Below are positions 39,020 through 49,063 of a DNA stretch of 64,000 nt, piece after piece. Below the pieces are notes generated by a model, which made no database searches, had not been told where the DNA came from, and saw only the letters and a program-made list of their open reading frames with translations. Position 1 is the first letter of the stretch. Every line of letters starts with the position of its first letter. Position numbers and translations under genes: made by a program. Source of the stretch: an uncultured Pelagibacteraceae bacterium (lineage in GTDB: Bacteria > Pseudomonadota > Alphaproteobacteria > Pelagibacterales > Pelagibacteraceae); contig CACDUV010000002.1 in NCBI GenBank assembly GCA_902556065.1, forward strand, positions 1 through 64,000, read 5' to 3'.

Positions 39020-39536
39020 AAAAAAAATTGAAGAATTTATAAGGGTAGATCATGCTGGTGAGCGTGGGGCAGTTAAAATATATGAAGGTCAATTATTAGC
39101 TTTAAATACATTTGTAAAAGATGAAAATTTGAAAAAAATCATAGAGGATATGAGAATTCATGAAAAGGAACATAGTGAATTCTTTGAAAATGAAATTAAA
39201 AAAAGAAATATTACTCCTACAAAACTTTTACCACTATGGGATTTGCTTGGTGTTGGTTTAGGATTTGGTTCTACTTTGTTAGGCAAGAAAGCAGCTATGT
39301 TATGCACAGCATCTGTAGAAGAAGTAATTGATGAACACTACTTAAATCAAATTAATCAATTAGATGAAGGTGAAAAATTTCTCAAAAACAAAATTACAAA
39401 ATTTAGAGAAGATGAGCTTAATCATAAAGACATCGCTTATGAAAAAGGAGCAACTAAAAAAGGACCTTATAGTATTTTAGATAAAATAATTAAAACTGGT
39501 TCTAAAATTGCTATAAATATTTCTGAAAAAATTTAG
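39003..39536 (+). CDS. Coq7 family demethoxyubiquinone hydroxylase
   Basis: 177 aa; IRVDHAGERGAVKIYEGQL, EKEHSEFFE, CTASVEEVIDEHY, ELNHKDIAYE (di-iron ligands). Confidence 0.93.
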   Translation: MPKVSKKKIEEFIRVDHAGERGAVKIYEGQLLALNTFVKDENLKKIIEDMRIHEKEHSEFFENEIKKRNITPTKLLPLWDLLGVGLGFGSTLLGKKAAMLCTASVEEVIDEHYLNQINQLDEGEKFLKNKITKFREDELNHKDIAYEKGATKKGPYSILDKIIKTGSKIAINISEKI

Positions 39537-40102
39537 GTTTCTAATTCAACATCCCAATACAAATAATCCATCCAACTTTTATGTAAAAAATTAGGAGGGA
39601 AGTTCTTACCATTTTTATGCAAATCTTCTGTTGAAGGTCTAAAAGGATATTGATTTAATTTCATTCCTGAATATTTTAATAATTTTCCACCTTTTTTTAC
39701 GTTGCAATCTGAACAAGCTGTAACAACATTATCCCAATTTGTTTCTCCACCTTTGGATCTTGGAAGCAAATGATCAAAAGTAAGTTCCTCATTACTTCCA
39801 CAATATTGACAAGAGAATTTATCTCTTAAAAAAACGTTAAATCTAGTAAAACTTGGTTTAGTTTGAGGAACAATGTAGTCTTTTAAAGCTATAACGCTTG
39901 GTAACTTCATATTAAATGAAGGACTTCTGATAGTTCTATCATAATGACTTACAATAATAACTCTATCGAGAAAAACTGATTTGACTGTATCTTGCCATGA
40001 CCACAACGATAGTGGGTAATAACTAAGAGGTCTATAATCAGCGTTTAGAACTAATGCAGGACATTTTTCTAATGACACATCTTGTTCAATAATATTATTC
40101 AC
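39533..40102 (-). CDS. HNH endonuclease family protein
   Basis: 189 aa; CQYCGS...LTFDHLLPRSKGGETNWDNVVTACSDCN. Confidence 0.9.
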   Translation of the reverse strand: MNNIIEQDVSLEKCPALVLNADYRPLSYYPLSLWSWQDTVKSVFLDRVIIVSHYDRTIRSPSFNMKLPSVIALKDYIVPQTKPSFTRFNVFLRDKFSCQYCGSNEELTFDHLLPRSKGGETNWDNVVTACSDCNVKKGGKLLKYSGMKLNQYPFRPSTEDLHKNGKNFPPNFLHKSWMDYLYWDVELET

Positions 40103-40149
40103 ATTTAAATATTAACTTAGTTTAACGTCATAATCAATATGATCAAATG

Positions 40150-40800
40150 TTAAATTTTTTTTAAAATATAATTTAATGCTGTACTTGATGCTTCAATAGG
40201 AATGTGATGATCACAATTTTTCATTAATAAAGTTTCAACTGGAATATTATTTCGAATTAAAAAATCTTTAGTTTCAAGTAAATGTGTTGATGGAACAATT
40301 TGATCGGAATCACCGTGTATTAATAATATATTTGTGCTATTTTTGATTCTATTTTTTAAATTAATTTGATCTATTATCTTTCCAGAAAATCCTACAACAC
40401 ATAAAAATTTTTCGTTTGAGGTAAGGCCGACATTCAAGGACATCATGCAACCCTGGCTAAAGCCTGATAAACAAATCTGTTGACTCGATAGCTTGAATTC
40501 TTTTTTAACCTCCTCAATAAACTTTTTAATAACATTTTCAGCTTTAATAGACTCTTCAAGGATATAAGAAGAATCTTCTTTGGTTAAATCAAACCATTGA
40601 TATCCTGATGGATTGATTGCACACTTTTCATGTCCATCAGGACAAATAAATACTGTATTTGGTAGATGCCTTTTCCAATTTAAAGTTAACATGCTTATGT
40701 CTTTTCCATCTCCACCATAACCATGAAGTAAAATTATTGCATTCTTAATCACTGTTCCATTTTCTGGTTTGATTATTATTGAGTTAAGGCAAAATGTCAT
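40150..40800 (-). CDS. Phospholipase/carboxylesterase-type alpha/beta hydrolase
   Basis: 216 aa; AIILLHGYGGDGKD, LSGFSQGCMMS, LLIHGDSDQIVP. Confidence 0.88.
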   Translation of the reverse strand: MTFCLNSIIIKPENGTVIKNAIILLHGYGGDGKDISMLTLNWKRHLPNTVFICPDGHEKCAINPSGYQWFDLTKEDSSYILEESIKAENVIKKFIEEVKKEFKLSSQQICLSGFSQGCMMSLNVGLTSNEKFLCVVGFSGKIIDQINLKNRIKNSTNILLIHGDSDQIVPSTHLLETKDFLIRNNIPVETLLMKNCDHHIPIEASSTALNYILKKI

Positions 40801-40849
40801 AGATGATTTATTATGTTTTTTATTTTTAAAAACACACTACAATAACTTA

Positions 40850-41053
40850 ATGATTTCTGGAATATTAGTTAAAATCTTATCTATTGCTCTCTTAATAGCA
40901 GTTGGAATAGTGCTAGTTTTAGGTATTGGAACTTTATTTAAAGGCGGGGAAACAAGTAAAAAATATTCAAATAAATTGATGCAACTTAGAGTTCTCCTGC
41001 AATTTGTGGCTATACTTGTTTTAGTAGCTTTTGCTTATTTTTTTAAGAACTAA
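40850..41053 (+). CDS. HIG1 domain (hypoxia-induced) small membrane protein
   Basis: Start at 40850 gives 67 aa MISGILVKILSIALLIAVGIVLVLGIGTLFKGGETSKKYSNKLMQLRVLLQFVAILVLVAFAYFFKN; HIG1 pattern. Confidence 0.85.
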   Translation: MISGILVKILSIALLIAVGIVLVLGIGTLFKGGETSKKYSNKLMQLRVLLQFVAILVLVAFAYFFKN

Positions 41054-41559
41054 TTATAATTCTCAATCCACTTCAAAAAATCTTTATCATTAAAATCTAT
41101 ATCGCCAAGAATCCTTGCAAATTCCTTACCTTCTTTATTTATAAATATTGATGTTGGAACCCCTCTCAGTGAAAAAGTTTTAGCTAAAGTTACTTCTGGA
41201 TCAAAAAAAGGTTCTAAATTTTTTAAGTTTAATTTTACAAAAAAATCTTCAACTTTATTTAGCTTTTCTCTACCAATATTAATTGGAAAAACTTTTAAAT
41301 TATTAAGTGACGGATTTACTTGCATATTGTCTAATGAAGGCATCTCTTCTTTACAAGGGGGACACCAAGTAGCCCAAAAATTTAAAACTAACAATTTTCC
41401 TTTGAAATCGTTAATTTTAATTTTTTCATTTTTTTTATTTAAAAAAAATACGTTTTCATACGTTTTTGGAACTTTATGAATAACAATATTTTTAATGTTT
41501 GGTAAATCACTAGCTTCTACTGTTGTAATTAAAAAAATAAATAATGCTAAAATTCTCAT
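41050..41559 (-). CDS. TlpA-like thioredoxin family protein
   Basis: 169 aa; signal peptide, LLVLNFWATWCPPCKEEMPSL, RGVPTSIFI. Confidence 0.9.
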   Translation of the reverse strand: MRILALFIFLITTVEASDLPNIKNIVIHKVPKTYENVFFLNKKNEKIKINDFKGKLLVLNFWATWCPPCKEEMPSLDNMQVNPSLNNLKVFPINIGREKLNKVEDFFVKLNLKNLEPFFDPEVTLAKTFSLRGVPTSIFINKEGKEFARILGDIDFNDKDFLKWIENYN

Positions 41560-41583
41560 ATTAAATAGGTATAACTAAATATC

Positions 41584-42975
41584 ATGACAAAAAATAAAAA
41601 CAACCAAGCAATATGGAACACTCGGATACAAAAGGAATCCTCAAACTTGTTTCAAAAAGTTGGTAATTCTATCGATATAGACAAGAGACTTTACAAAGAA
41701 GATATTCAAGGATCTATCGCACACGTTGAAATGCTTTTTAGACAAAAGATAATTTCTTTTAAAATAAAAAACAAAATTATTTATGGTCTAAATAAAATTT
41801 ATAAAGAAATAACTTACAAAAAATTTGAATTTAATAAGAAATATGAAGACATTCACATGAATATAGAGAATAGATTATTTCAAATAATTGGTGAAGAGGC
41901 TGGATACATTCATACAGCTAGATCAAGAAATGATCAGGTAATAACTGATTTTAAAATTTGGATTAAAACTGCAACAAAAGATATTAATAATAATATAGAT
42001 AAAGTAATCAAAAGCACAATTAAACTGGCTGAGAAAAATGTTGAGACTATCATGCCAGGATTTACTCATCTTAGAAATGCTCAAGCTATATCATTTGCAC
42101 ATTATTTAATGGCTTATGTGGAAATGTTTACTAGAGATAAAAAAAGATTTTTAAATAATTTAGATAATTTAGATGAAAGTCCTTTGGGTGTAGCGGCTCT
42201 ATCAGGCACTTCGTTTAATATAGATAGAAATTTTACGTCTAAAAAACTTGGATTTAGAAGACCAACTAATAATTCAATAGATACAATTTCGGATAGAGAC
42301 TTTGTACTAGATTTTCTTTATGCTGTTTCAGTATGTTCAATGCATATTTCTAGAATTGCAGAGGAATTAATTATATGGAATTCAGATGGATTTAACTTAA
42401 TCAACTTGTCAGATAAAGTTGTTACAGGCTCTTCGATTATGCCTCAAAAAAAGAATCCTGATCTCCTAGAATATTTAAGAGGAAAAACCGGTGCTTCTTA
42501 TGGAAATTTTTTTTCTATGCTAACTATACTTAAGGGCTTGCCACTATCTTACTTTAAAGATTTACAGGATGATAAGGAATTGGTTTTTAATTCTAACGAC
42601 ACTCTAATTAACTGCTTAAAAATATTTGATGAAGTTTTAAAAAATTGCAGTGCGAATAAAAAGAACATGCTTGAACTTGCAAATATAGGTCATATTACGG
42701 CAACAGATTTAGCTGATTACTTAGTTAGAAAACACAACATGTCATTTAGAAAGGCATATCAAAAAACAGCTGCTATTGTTAACATGGCTGAAAAAAGAAA
42801 GAAAAATTTAAACGAATTAACTTTAAATGAACTTAAAAAAATTGAACCAAAGTTAACAGAAGAGGTTTTGGAAATTTTCAATTTAAAAAACTCTGTAAAT
42901 TCAAAAAAATCATTTGGGGGAACTTCTTTTGAAAATATTAAAAAAATGATAACTAAATATAAGAAGATAAAATGA
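41584..42975 (+). CDS. argH: Argininosuccinate lyase
   Basis: 463 aa; HTARSRNDQV, GSSIMPQKKNPDLLEYLRGK signature. Confidence 0.95.
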   Translation: MTKNKNNQAIWNTRIQKESSNLFQKVGNSIDIDKRLYKEDIQGSIAHVEMLFRQKIISFKIKNKIIYGLNKIYKEITYKKFEFNKKYEDIHMNIENRLFQIIGEEAGYIHTARSRNDQVITDFKIWIKTATKDINNNIDKVIKSTIKLAEKNVETIMPGFTHLRNAQAISFAHYLMAYVEMFTRDKKRFLNNLDNLDESPLGVAALSGTSFNIDRNFTSKKLGFRRPTNNSIDTISDRDFVLDFLYAVSVCSMHISRIAEELIIWNSDGFNLINLSDKVVTGSSIMPQKKNPDLLEYLRGKTGASYGNFFSMLTILKGLPLSYFKDLQDDKELVFNSNDTLINCLKIFDEVLKNCSANKKNMLELANIGHITATDLADYLVRKHNMSFRKAYQKTAAIVNMAEKRKKNLNELTLNELKKIEPKLTEEVLEIFNLKNSVNSKKSFGGTSFENIKKMITKYKKIK

Positions 42976-43103
42976 TAAAAAAAACTACATTTACATTAGT
43001 TATGTTGCTACTGTTATTTTCATGTGGCAAGAAAGGTGACCCTGTATACAAAGAGGAAAAAAACCAAGTTTATCTCAATCTATTCTCTAAATATAGAGTG
43101 TAA
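42972..43103 (+). CDS. 43-aa LptM/YifL-like small lipoprotein
   Basis: MIKKTTFTLVMLLLLFSCGKKGDPVYKEEKNQVYLNLFSKYRV; lipobox LLFSC followed by GKKGDP; ATGA overlap with argH and TAATG overlap with lysA. Confidence 0.85.
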   Translation: MIKKTTFTLVMLLLLFSCGKKGDPVYKEEKNQVYLNLFSKYRV

Positions 43104-44317
43104 TGAAATACATAAATAAAAAATTATCTATTGATAAAGTTAACTTTCTAAAGATTGCGAAAAAATATGGTACACCAACCTATTGCTACTCATATTCAAA
43201 ATTAAAAGAAAATATATTAAATTTCAAAAAAAATTTTAAATCAATATCACCATTGATATGTTTCGCGGTAAAATCAAATACTAATGTAAATTTAATTAAT
43301 GAGATTTCAAAATTTGGTTTTGGAGCCGATGTTGTATCTGTTGGTGAAATGATGATGGCTCTTAAAGCAGGTATAAGTCCGAAAAAAATTGTATTTTCAG
43401 GAGTTGGAAAAACTACAAATGAAATAAGTTACGCAATAGATAAAAAAATTTTATTAATAAATGCAGAATCTAAAAGTGAAGTAGCAGAAATAAATAGAGT
43501 TGCTAGACAGAAAAATAAAATTGTAAAAATAGGTTTAAGATTAAACCCTAACACTGATGCAAAAACACTGAGCCAAATTTCGACTGGTAAAAAAGAGAAT
43601 AAATTTGGTGTAAATGAAAAAACATTTTATGAAATAATTGATTATTGCAAAAATTCACAAAATATAAATCTTAATTGCCTAAGCGTTCATATTGGAAGCC
43701 AAATTTTAGATCATAAGCCATATGAAAAGATGCTTAAAGTAGTCGATAATATTTTAAAGAAAACATCTCATGAATTTGAACATATCGATTTAGGTGGTGG
43801 TATGGGTATTTCTTACACAGATAAAAATAAAAAACTAAATTATAAAAAATATAATTTAGCTATTAAAAAATTTTTAAAAAATAAAAAATGTAAAATTATA
43901 TTTGAACCAGGAAGATCTATAATAGCAAATTCTGGAACATTACTCACAAAAGTTATTTATATAAAAGACAGTGAAAGTAAAAAATTTATAATATTAGATG
44001 CGGCAATGAATGATTTAATGAGACCAGCACTATATGGTGCAATTCATAAAACTTTACCTGTTATTAAATCTGGAAAAGTTTCTAAAAAAACTTATGAATT
44101 TGTAGGACCTATTTGTGAAAGTACAGACAAATTTGTGGTAATTAAAAATTTTCAAGAACTTCAAGAAAAGGACTATATCGCAATATGTGATGTGGGTGCT
44201 TACGGAATGTCACTAAGTTCAAATTATAATTTGAGAACAAAACCACTAGAAATATTAATTAAAAACAACAAAATAAAAATAATTAGAAAAAGACAAAAGC
44301 ATAAAGATTTAATTTAG
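43103..44317 (+). CDS. lysA: Diaminopimelate decarboxylase
   Basis: 404 aa; CFAVKSNTNVNLI, LGGGMGISYTD, FEPGRSIIANSG, CDVGAYGMSLSSNYN. Confidence 0.95.
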   Translation: MKYINKKLSIDKVNFLKIAKKYGTPTYCYSYSKLKENILNFKKNFKSISPLICFAVKSNTNVNLINEISKFGFGADVVSVGEMMMALKAGISPKKIVFSGVGKTTNEISYAIDKKILLINAESKSEVAEINRVARQKNKIVKIGLRLNPNTDAKTLSQISTGKKENKFGVNEKTFYEIIDYCKNSQNINLNCLSVHIGSQILDHKPYEKMLKVVDNILKKTSHEFEHIDLGGGMGISYTDKNKKLNYKKYNLAIKKFLKNKKCKIIFEPGRSIIANSGTLLTKVIYIKDSESKKFIILDAAMNDLMRPALYGAIHKTLPVIKSGKVSKKTYEFVGPICESTDKFVVIKNFQELQEKDYIAICDVGAYGMSLSSNYNLRTKPLEILIKNNKIKIIRKRQKHKDLI

Positions 44318-44328
44318 CTTTTGAAAAA

Positions 44329-45030
44329 ATGACAAGAAACATTTTATTTTCAATAATCTTTTTTACTGGAATTATTATTATTTCTATAATTTTTTTACCT
44401 TCTTTTTTTCTACCAAGAAAAATTGTTTTAGTTGGTGGTAAATTAATGGGTTATTGGACTAGTATTTGCTTAAGGTTTATCCTTTCAGTAAAAATCCTTA
44501 TCAAAGGTGAGGAAAATATAATTAAAGAGGATAAATTTTTTATTGCTGCTTCTCATCAATCAATGTTTGAAACCTTTTATTTGCAAACTATTTTTAATTC
44601 ACCAGTTTTTATTTTAAAGAAAGAGCTTCTACAAATTCCAATATTTGGTTGGTATTTAAAAAAAATAGGATCAATTTCAATAAATAGAAATAAAACAACT
44701 AAAGATAATTTAGGTTTTTTTAATGATATTGCAAAAACAATATCACAATCAAATCGTCCATTAATTATTTTTCCTCAAGGTACAAGAGTATTACCTGACG
44801 ATAGAACTCCATTTAAAAAAGGAGCAGCAAGAATATACGAAGAATTAAAGATAAATTGTCTACCAGTAGCCATAAATTCTGGCTACGTGTGGCCAAAAAA
44901 AGGTAGCAAAAATAGTGATAGAACAATTACTATATCAATATTGAAACCTATTTCTGCTGGCCTAGAAAAAAATGAATTTTTAAAAACTCTAGAAAAAAAT
45001 ATCTATCAAGAATTAGATTTGATAAACTAA
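44329..45030 (+). CDS. plsC: 1-acyl-sn-glycerol-3-phosphate acyltransferase
   Basis: 233 aa; AASHQSMFET (HX4D-like block), FPQGTRVLPD. Confidence 0.88.
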   Translation: MTRNILFSIIFFTGIIIISIIFLPSFFLPRKIVLVGGKLMGYWTSICLRFILSVKILIKGEENIIKEDKFFIAASHQSMFETFYLQTIFNSPVFILKKELLQIPIFGWYLKKIGSISINRNKTTKDNLGFFNDIAKTISQSNRPLIIFPQGTRVLPDDRTPFKKGAARIYEELKINCLPVAINSGYVWPKKGSKNSDRTITISILKPISAGLEKNEFLKTLEKNIYQELDLIN

Positions 45031-46139
45031 CCCTTCATTGGCATCACGACATAAATACTATCAAAATCACCTGGATCTTTTATTAAAGCTGGTGAGCCAG
45101 TATCATTAAAGAAAATTTCAACTCTATCTCCGTCTAATTGCGAAGCTACATCAATCAAATATCTGGAGTTAAAACTTATTTCTAAATCGTGATCAAATTT
45201 AACATTTAATGTTTCTTTTCCGTCTCCGCTATTAGTATTATTTACTGAAAGATTAAGAGTATCATTTGATAAATTAAATTTTACACCATCTTTTTTATCC
45301 AGAGATACAGAAGCGACTCTATCAACTGAGTTTAAAAAAAGTTTTAAATCAATTTCTAATTTTTTTTGATTATTTTTAGGAATTACCTGAATGTAATTTG
45401 GAAATTTTCCATCGATAAGTTTTGAAATCAAAATACTATTATTTAGCTCAAACTTAATTTTTGACTTTAGGTTTGATACTTTTACATCACCATCATAACT
45501 ATCTAGCAGTGAACAAAGTTGAAAAATTGTTTTTTTAGGAAGTATAATAGGATCAAATTCAATTTTTTCATCTAGCCTGATTTTTGAAATCGACATTCTA
45601 TGACTGTCAGTAGCAACAGCTGTTAAATAATTTTTATCTTCAACTTCGCTTTGGTGAAAATAGATACCGCTCAAATAATGTCGAGTTTCATCATTTGAAA
45701 CAGAAAATTTACATTTATTAAGAAGCTTTAATAATTGTTTTGATTTTATAATAAATTCATTTTCATTAAAATTTTCATCAGTTAGTGGAAACTCAGTAGC
45801 ACTGATACAATTTAAATTAAAAATAGATTTTTCTGACTCTACTTGTAATTTACTTACATCGGTAAGGGTAAGATTAATTTTTTTTCCCGATGTTAATTTT
45901 CTGATTATATCATACATAATTGATGAGGTTGTTGTCGTTTTTCCTTCGTCTAGTATTTCAACATTATTAAGCTTATGAATAAAAATCAAATCAAGATCTG
46001 TAGCAGTAATTGTTAATTTAGAATTACTGGCATCTAATAAAATATTAGATAAAATTGGCAACGTACTTCTCTTTTCTATTACACCCTGACAATAATTAAG
46101 TGCTTGCTGAAGGTCTTGTTGATTTACGTTAAATTTCAT
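45027..46139 (-). CDS. dnaN: DNA polymerase III beta sliding clamp
   Basis: 370 aa; MKFNVNQQDL, KRSTLPILSNILLDA, C-terminal IYVVMPMKG. Confidence 0.96.
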   Translation of the reverse strand: MKFNVNQQDLQQALNYCQGVIEKRSTLPILSNILLDASNSKLTITATDLDLIFIHKLNNVEILDEGKTTTTSSIMYDIIRKLTSGKKINLTLTDVSKLQVESEKSIFNLNCISATEFPLTDENFNENEFIIKSKQLLKLLNKCKFSVSNDETRHYLSGIYFHQSEVEDKNYLTAVATDSHRMSISKIRLDEKIEFDPIILPKKTIFQLCSLLDSYDGDVKVSNLKSKIKFELNNSILISKLIDGKFPNYIQVIPKNNQKKLEIDLKLFLNSVDRVASVSLDKKDGVKFNLSNDTLNLSVNNTNSGDGKETLNVKFDHDLEISFNSRYLIDVASQLDGDRVEIFFNDTGSPALIKDPGDFDSIYVVMPMKG

Positions 46140-47547
46140 TTTCTTTGTTATTGTATAATATTTGATTTTTAAGTTTATTGATATTATCTACCATTTCTGG
46201 ATTCTTTTCTTTAATTTTCTCAATTGTTTTTACTGAATGAATAATTGTAGTATGATCTCTATTTGAGAACTCTCTTCCTATTTCTGGTAACGATTTTGAA
46301 GTTAAAACTTTAGTTAAGTAAATTGCAGTCTGTCGTGGTCTTACAAGATATCTTGATCTTCTTGAAGAAAGCATTTCATTTTTGCTTATCTTGAAAAACT
46401 TACACACAATAGTCTGTATTAAATCAATTGTAACTTTGTTTTCTGAGATATTCAAAAGATCTTTTAATACCACTTTAGTTTCAGGTAAATTAAGAACTTT
46501 ATTATATATTCTTGAAAATGAAACAATTCTATTAACCGCACCAACTAACTCTCTAACACTTCCAGAAATCTCATTGCTAATAAAATCTTGTATCTCTTTT
46601 GAAACTTGTAGCTGATCCGAATATAAATTATTTAACTCATCTGTTTTTTTTTGAACTATTTTTTTTCGTAATTCTAAATCGGGTTTTTGAATATCAACTA
46701 CCAAACCTCCTGAAAATCTAGATTTAATTCTCTCTTGAATACGCATTAGTTTATTGGGTGCTCTATCAGCAGATACAATTATTTGTGATCCTTTGTCTAA
46801 TAAAGCATTGAAAGTATGAAAAAATTCTTCCTGCATTGCCTCTTTACCGCTAATAAACTGGATATCATCTATTAATAAAATATCAGTATTTCTAAAATAT
46901 TCTTTAAACTTAACCATATCATTTGACTTGATTGATTTTACAAACTGATACATGAAACGTTCAGCTGAGATAAACATTACTTTATTTTTTTTCTTCATCT
47001 CAAAACCTATAGAATTTAATAAATGAGTTTTTCCCATTCCTACACCACCATAAATATAAAGTGGGTTGTAATGAGAAATAGTTTCAGTAACTTTTAAAGA
47101 TGCTTCGTAAGCAAGTCTGTTGCTTGATCCATTTATAAAATTATCAAATCGTTTATTTGGATCTATTCGATTATATTGAAGATAAGAATCTTTAATAAAA
47201 GAAACTTTTTCATTTTGGGTGTTTTCAATATTTATTGAGTCTTTTAACTCTTTGTCTATTTTTTGATCAATAATCTTGAATTCAATTCTAATTATATCTT
47301 TTTTATACAATTTAATTATTTTTAAAATTTGGTCTAAATACCTTGAAGTTATCCAGTCTCTAATAAATCTTGTAGGAACAGATAATAATAAATAATTATT
47401 ATGTTCCTCAATAAATGATATTTTTTTTAACCAACTTTCATAAACTTCAGAACCTAATTTGTTCTTCATTTCAGATTGGATTATTTTCCAATCAAGCTCT
47501 TTTGAAGTAAAATTATCAATGTTATTGTTTGTAAAAGTTTTGTTCAT
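46129..47547 (-). CDS. dnaA: Chromosomal replication initiator DnaA
   Basis: 472 aa; NPLYIYGGVGMGKTHLLNSIG, DILLIDDIQFISGKEAMQEEFFHTFN, C-terminal LPEIGREFSNRDHTTIIHSVK. Confidence 0.97.
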   Translation of the reverse strand: MNKTFTNNNIDNFTSKELDWKIIQSEMKNKLGSEVYESWLKKISFIEEHNNYLLLSVPTRFIRDWITSRYLDQILKIIKLYKKDIIRIEFKIIDQKIDKELKDSINIENTQNEKVSFIKDSYLQYNRIDPNKRFDNFINGSSNRLAYEASLKVTETISHYNPLYIYGGVGMGKTHLLNSIGFEMKKKNKVMFISAERFMYQFVKSIKSNDMVKFKEYFRNTDILLIDDIQFISGKEAMQEEFFHTFNALLDKGSQIIVSADRAPNKLMRIQERIKSRFSGGLVVDIQKPDLELRKKIVQKKTDELNNLYSDQLQVSKEIQDFISNEISGSVRELVGAVNRIVSFSRIYNKVLNLPETKVVLKDLLNISENKVTIDLIQTIVCKFFKISKNEMLSSRRSRYLVRPRQTAIYLTKVLTSKSLPEIGREFSNRDHTTIIHSVKTIEKIKEKNPEMVDNINKLKNQILYNNKENEI

Positions 47548-47718
47548 AACTTAAGGGAGAATCTCAGTTAGAACTATTTAAAAAATTTTGCAACAAGTAT
47601 CGAATTCAAAATTAAAAAAATATTAAATCTGAAATTGTAAATTTTTTTTGTCGAGAAATTTTTTAAATGCTTTAAATTTTAAAAATATTAAAAATATTTT
47701 GTGAAAATAAAATTATTA

Positions 47719-47766
47719 ATTGAATCAAATACAGATTGAATCAAACACTAATTGTATCGCTTGAGA
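47719..47766. repeat. Three 16-bp tandem units upstream of dnaA, the third degenerate
   Basis: ATTGAATCAAATACAG / ATTGAATCAAACACTA / ATTGTATCGCTTGAGA. Confidence 0.65.
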
Positions 47767-47861
47767 CCAAAAATTTACTAAATCTAAATATAGTAATTTA
47801 AAAACTTAAACTCTTATATAATGTGTTGCTAAAATTTATCTTAGAAAAAAATTAAGCAGTA

Positions 47862-48122
47862 TTAAATTGCTGCAATCTTTTTTGTTATTCTTGAAACGTT
47901 TCTTGATGCATTTTGTTTTTTAATTACACCAGTCTTTGCAATTTTCATCAACTCAGAGTTTAATTTAGGTAGAAATTTTAATGCTTCCTCTTTCTTTTTT
48001 GTGTCAATTAAAGCATTCATTTTCTTTATTGCGTTTTTAAATCTACTTTTTCTAGCTTTGTTTACTACTGTTTGCTTAGAAATTCGTCTTATACGTTTAA
48101 TAGCTGATTTTGTATTTGCCAT
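47862..48122 (-). CDS. rpsT: 30S ribosomal protein S20
   Basis: MANTKSAIKRIRRISKQTVVNKARKSRFKNAIKK; start placed at MANTKSA rather than the track's MTVFSS. Confidence 0.95.
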   Translation of the reverse strand: MANTKSAIKRIRRISKQTVVNKARKSRFKNAIKKMNALIDTKKKEEALKFLPKLNSELMKIAKTGVIKKQNASRNVSRITKKIAAI

Positions 48123-48170
48123 GCGCAGGGGTATAGCTTGAGAACTGAAAACGGTCAACTAAATATTTAT

Positions 48171-49034
48171 CTAATTTTGACAAGAATTACAAAAGAAAGT
48201 GGATCTATTTGATACAATTTTTTTCTTTATAGTATCTCTGCATCCTCTGGTTTTACATCTTAATCCTTGCTGCTGATAAACTTTAAATTCTTTTTGATAA
48301 TTTCCAGAAGATCCCAATGTATCTTTAAAATCTCTAATACTCGATCCACCTTTTTTAATTGCTCTTGATAATATTTTTTTTGAATTATAAATAATTTTTT
48401 TACAATCATCTCTAGACAATAAACTTGCTTTTTTAAATGGATAAATTTTACTTATAAATAAAATTTCACTTGCATAAATATTTCCAATTCCAGAGACAAA
48501 TTTTTGATCTAATAAAAAAGCTTTTATATTTTTGTGCTTTCCTTTGAAGTAATTAACAACATAATTCAGATTAAAATTTAAATTAAATGGTTCTGGTCCT
48601 AAATTTTTAAATCTATTTTTTAAATTTTTGTCATTTTCTACTAATTCAAAAAAACCAAATCTTCTTGGATCATTATAAACTACTTTTAAAGAATTAAATA
48701 TTAACTCAATATGATTATGTTTTTTTGGTAATCCTGGGGAATGATAAAAACTAGCATTAGTAAATTTTAAATCTTTTTTATTATCAATGATGTGGATAGT
48801 TCCAGACATTCCTAAATGTATCAAACAGAAATCTCCATTTTTAAAATTCAATATTAAATACTTAGAAAATCTATCAACTTTAGTAATTTTTTTATTCTTT
48901 AAATAAGAGCTAAAATTTTTTGGAATTGGAAATCTAAGATTTTTATTTCTAATAATTACTTTTTTAATACTTTTTTGTTTAATTTTTTTATCTAAAGATT
49001 GTCTAATAATTTCTACTTCTGGTAATTCTGGCAT
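48171..49034 (-). CDS. mutM: Formamidopyrimidine-DNA glycosylase
   Basis: 287 aa; MPELPEVEIIRQSL, C-terminal zinc finger CKTRGC...FFCNSCQ. Confidence 0.95.
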   Translation of the reverse strand: MPELPEVEIIRQSLDKKIKQKSIKKVIIRNKNLRFPIPKNFSSYLKNKKITKVDRFSKYLILNFKNGDFCLIHLGMSGTIHIIDNKKDLKFTNASFYHSPGLPKKHNHIELIFNSLKVVYNDPRRFGFFELVENDKNLKNRFKNLGPEPFNLNFNLNYVVNYFKGKHKNIKAFLLDQKFVSGIGNIYASEILFISKIYPFKKASLLSRDDCKKIIYNSKKILSRAIKKGGSSIRDFKDTLGSSGNYQKEFKVYQQQGLRCKTRGCRDTIKKKIVSNRSTFFCNSCQN

Positions 49035-49063
49035 TTCTAACTATATTCAATATATATTTTTAT

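Noticed and set aside
47548-47861. Classical oriC with DnaA boxes
   Set aside because: No clear TTATCCACA-type boxes found by eye; only the repeats are reported, without an origin claim.
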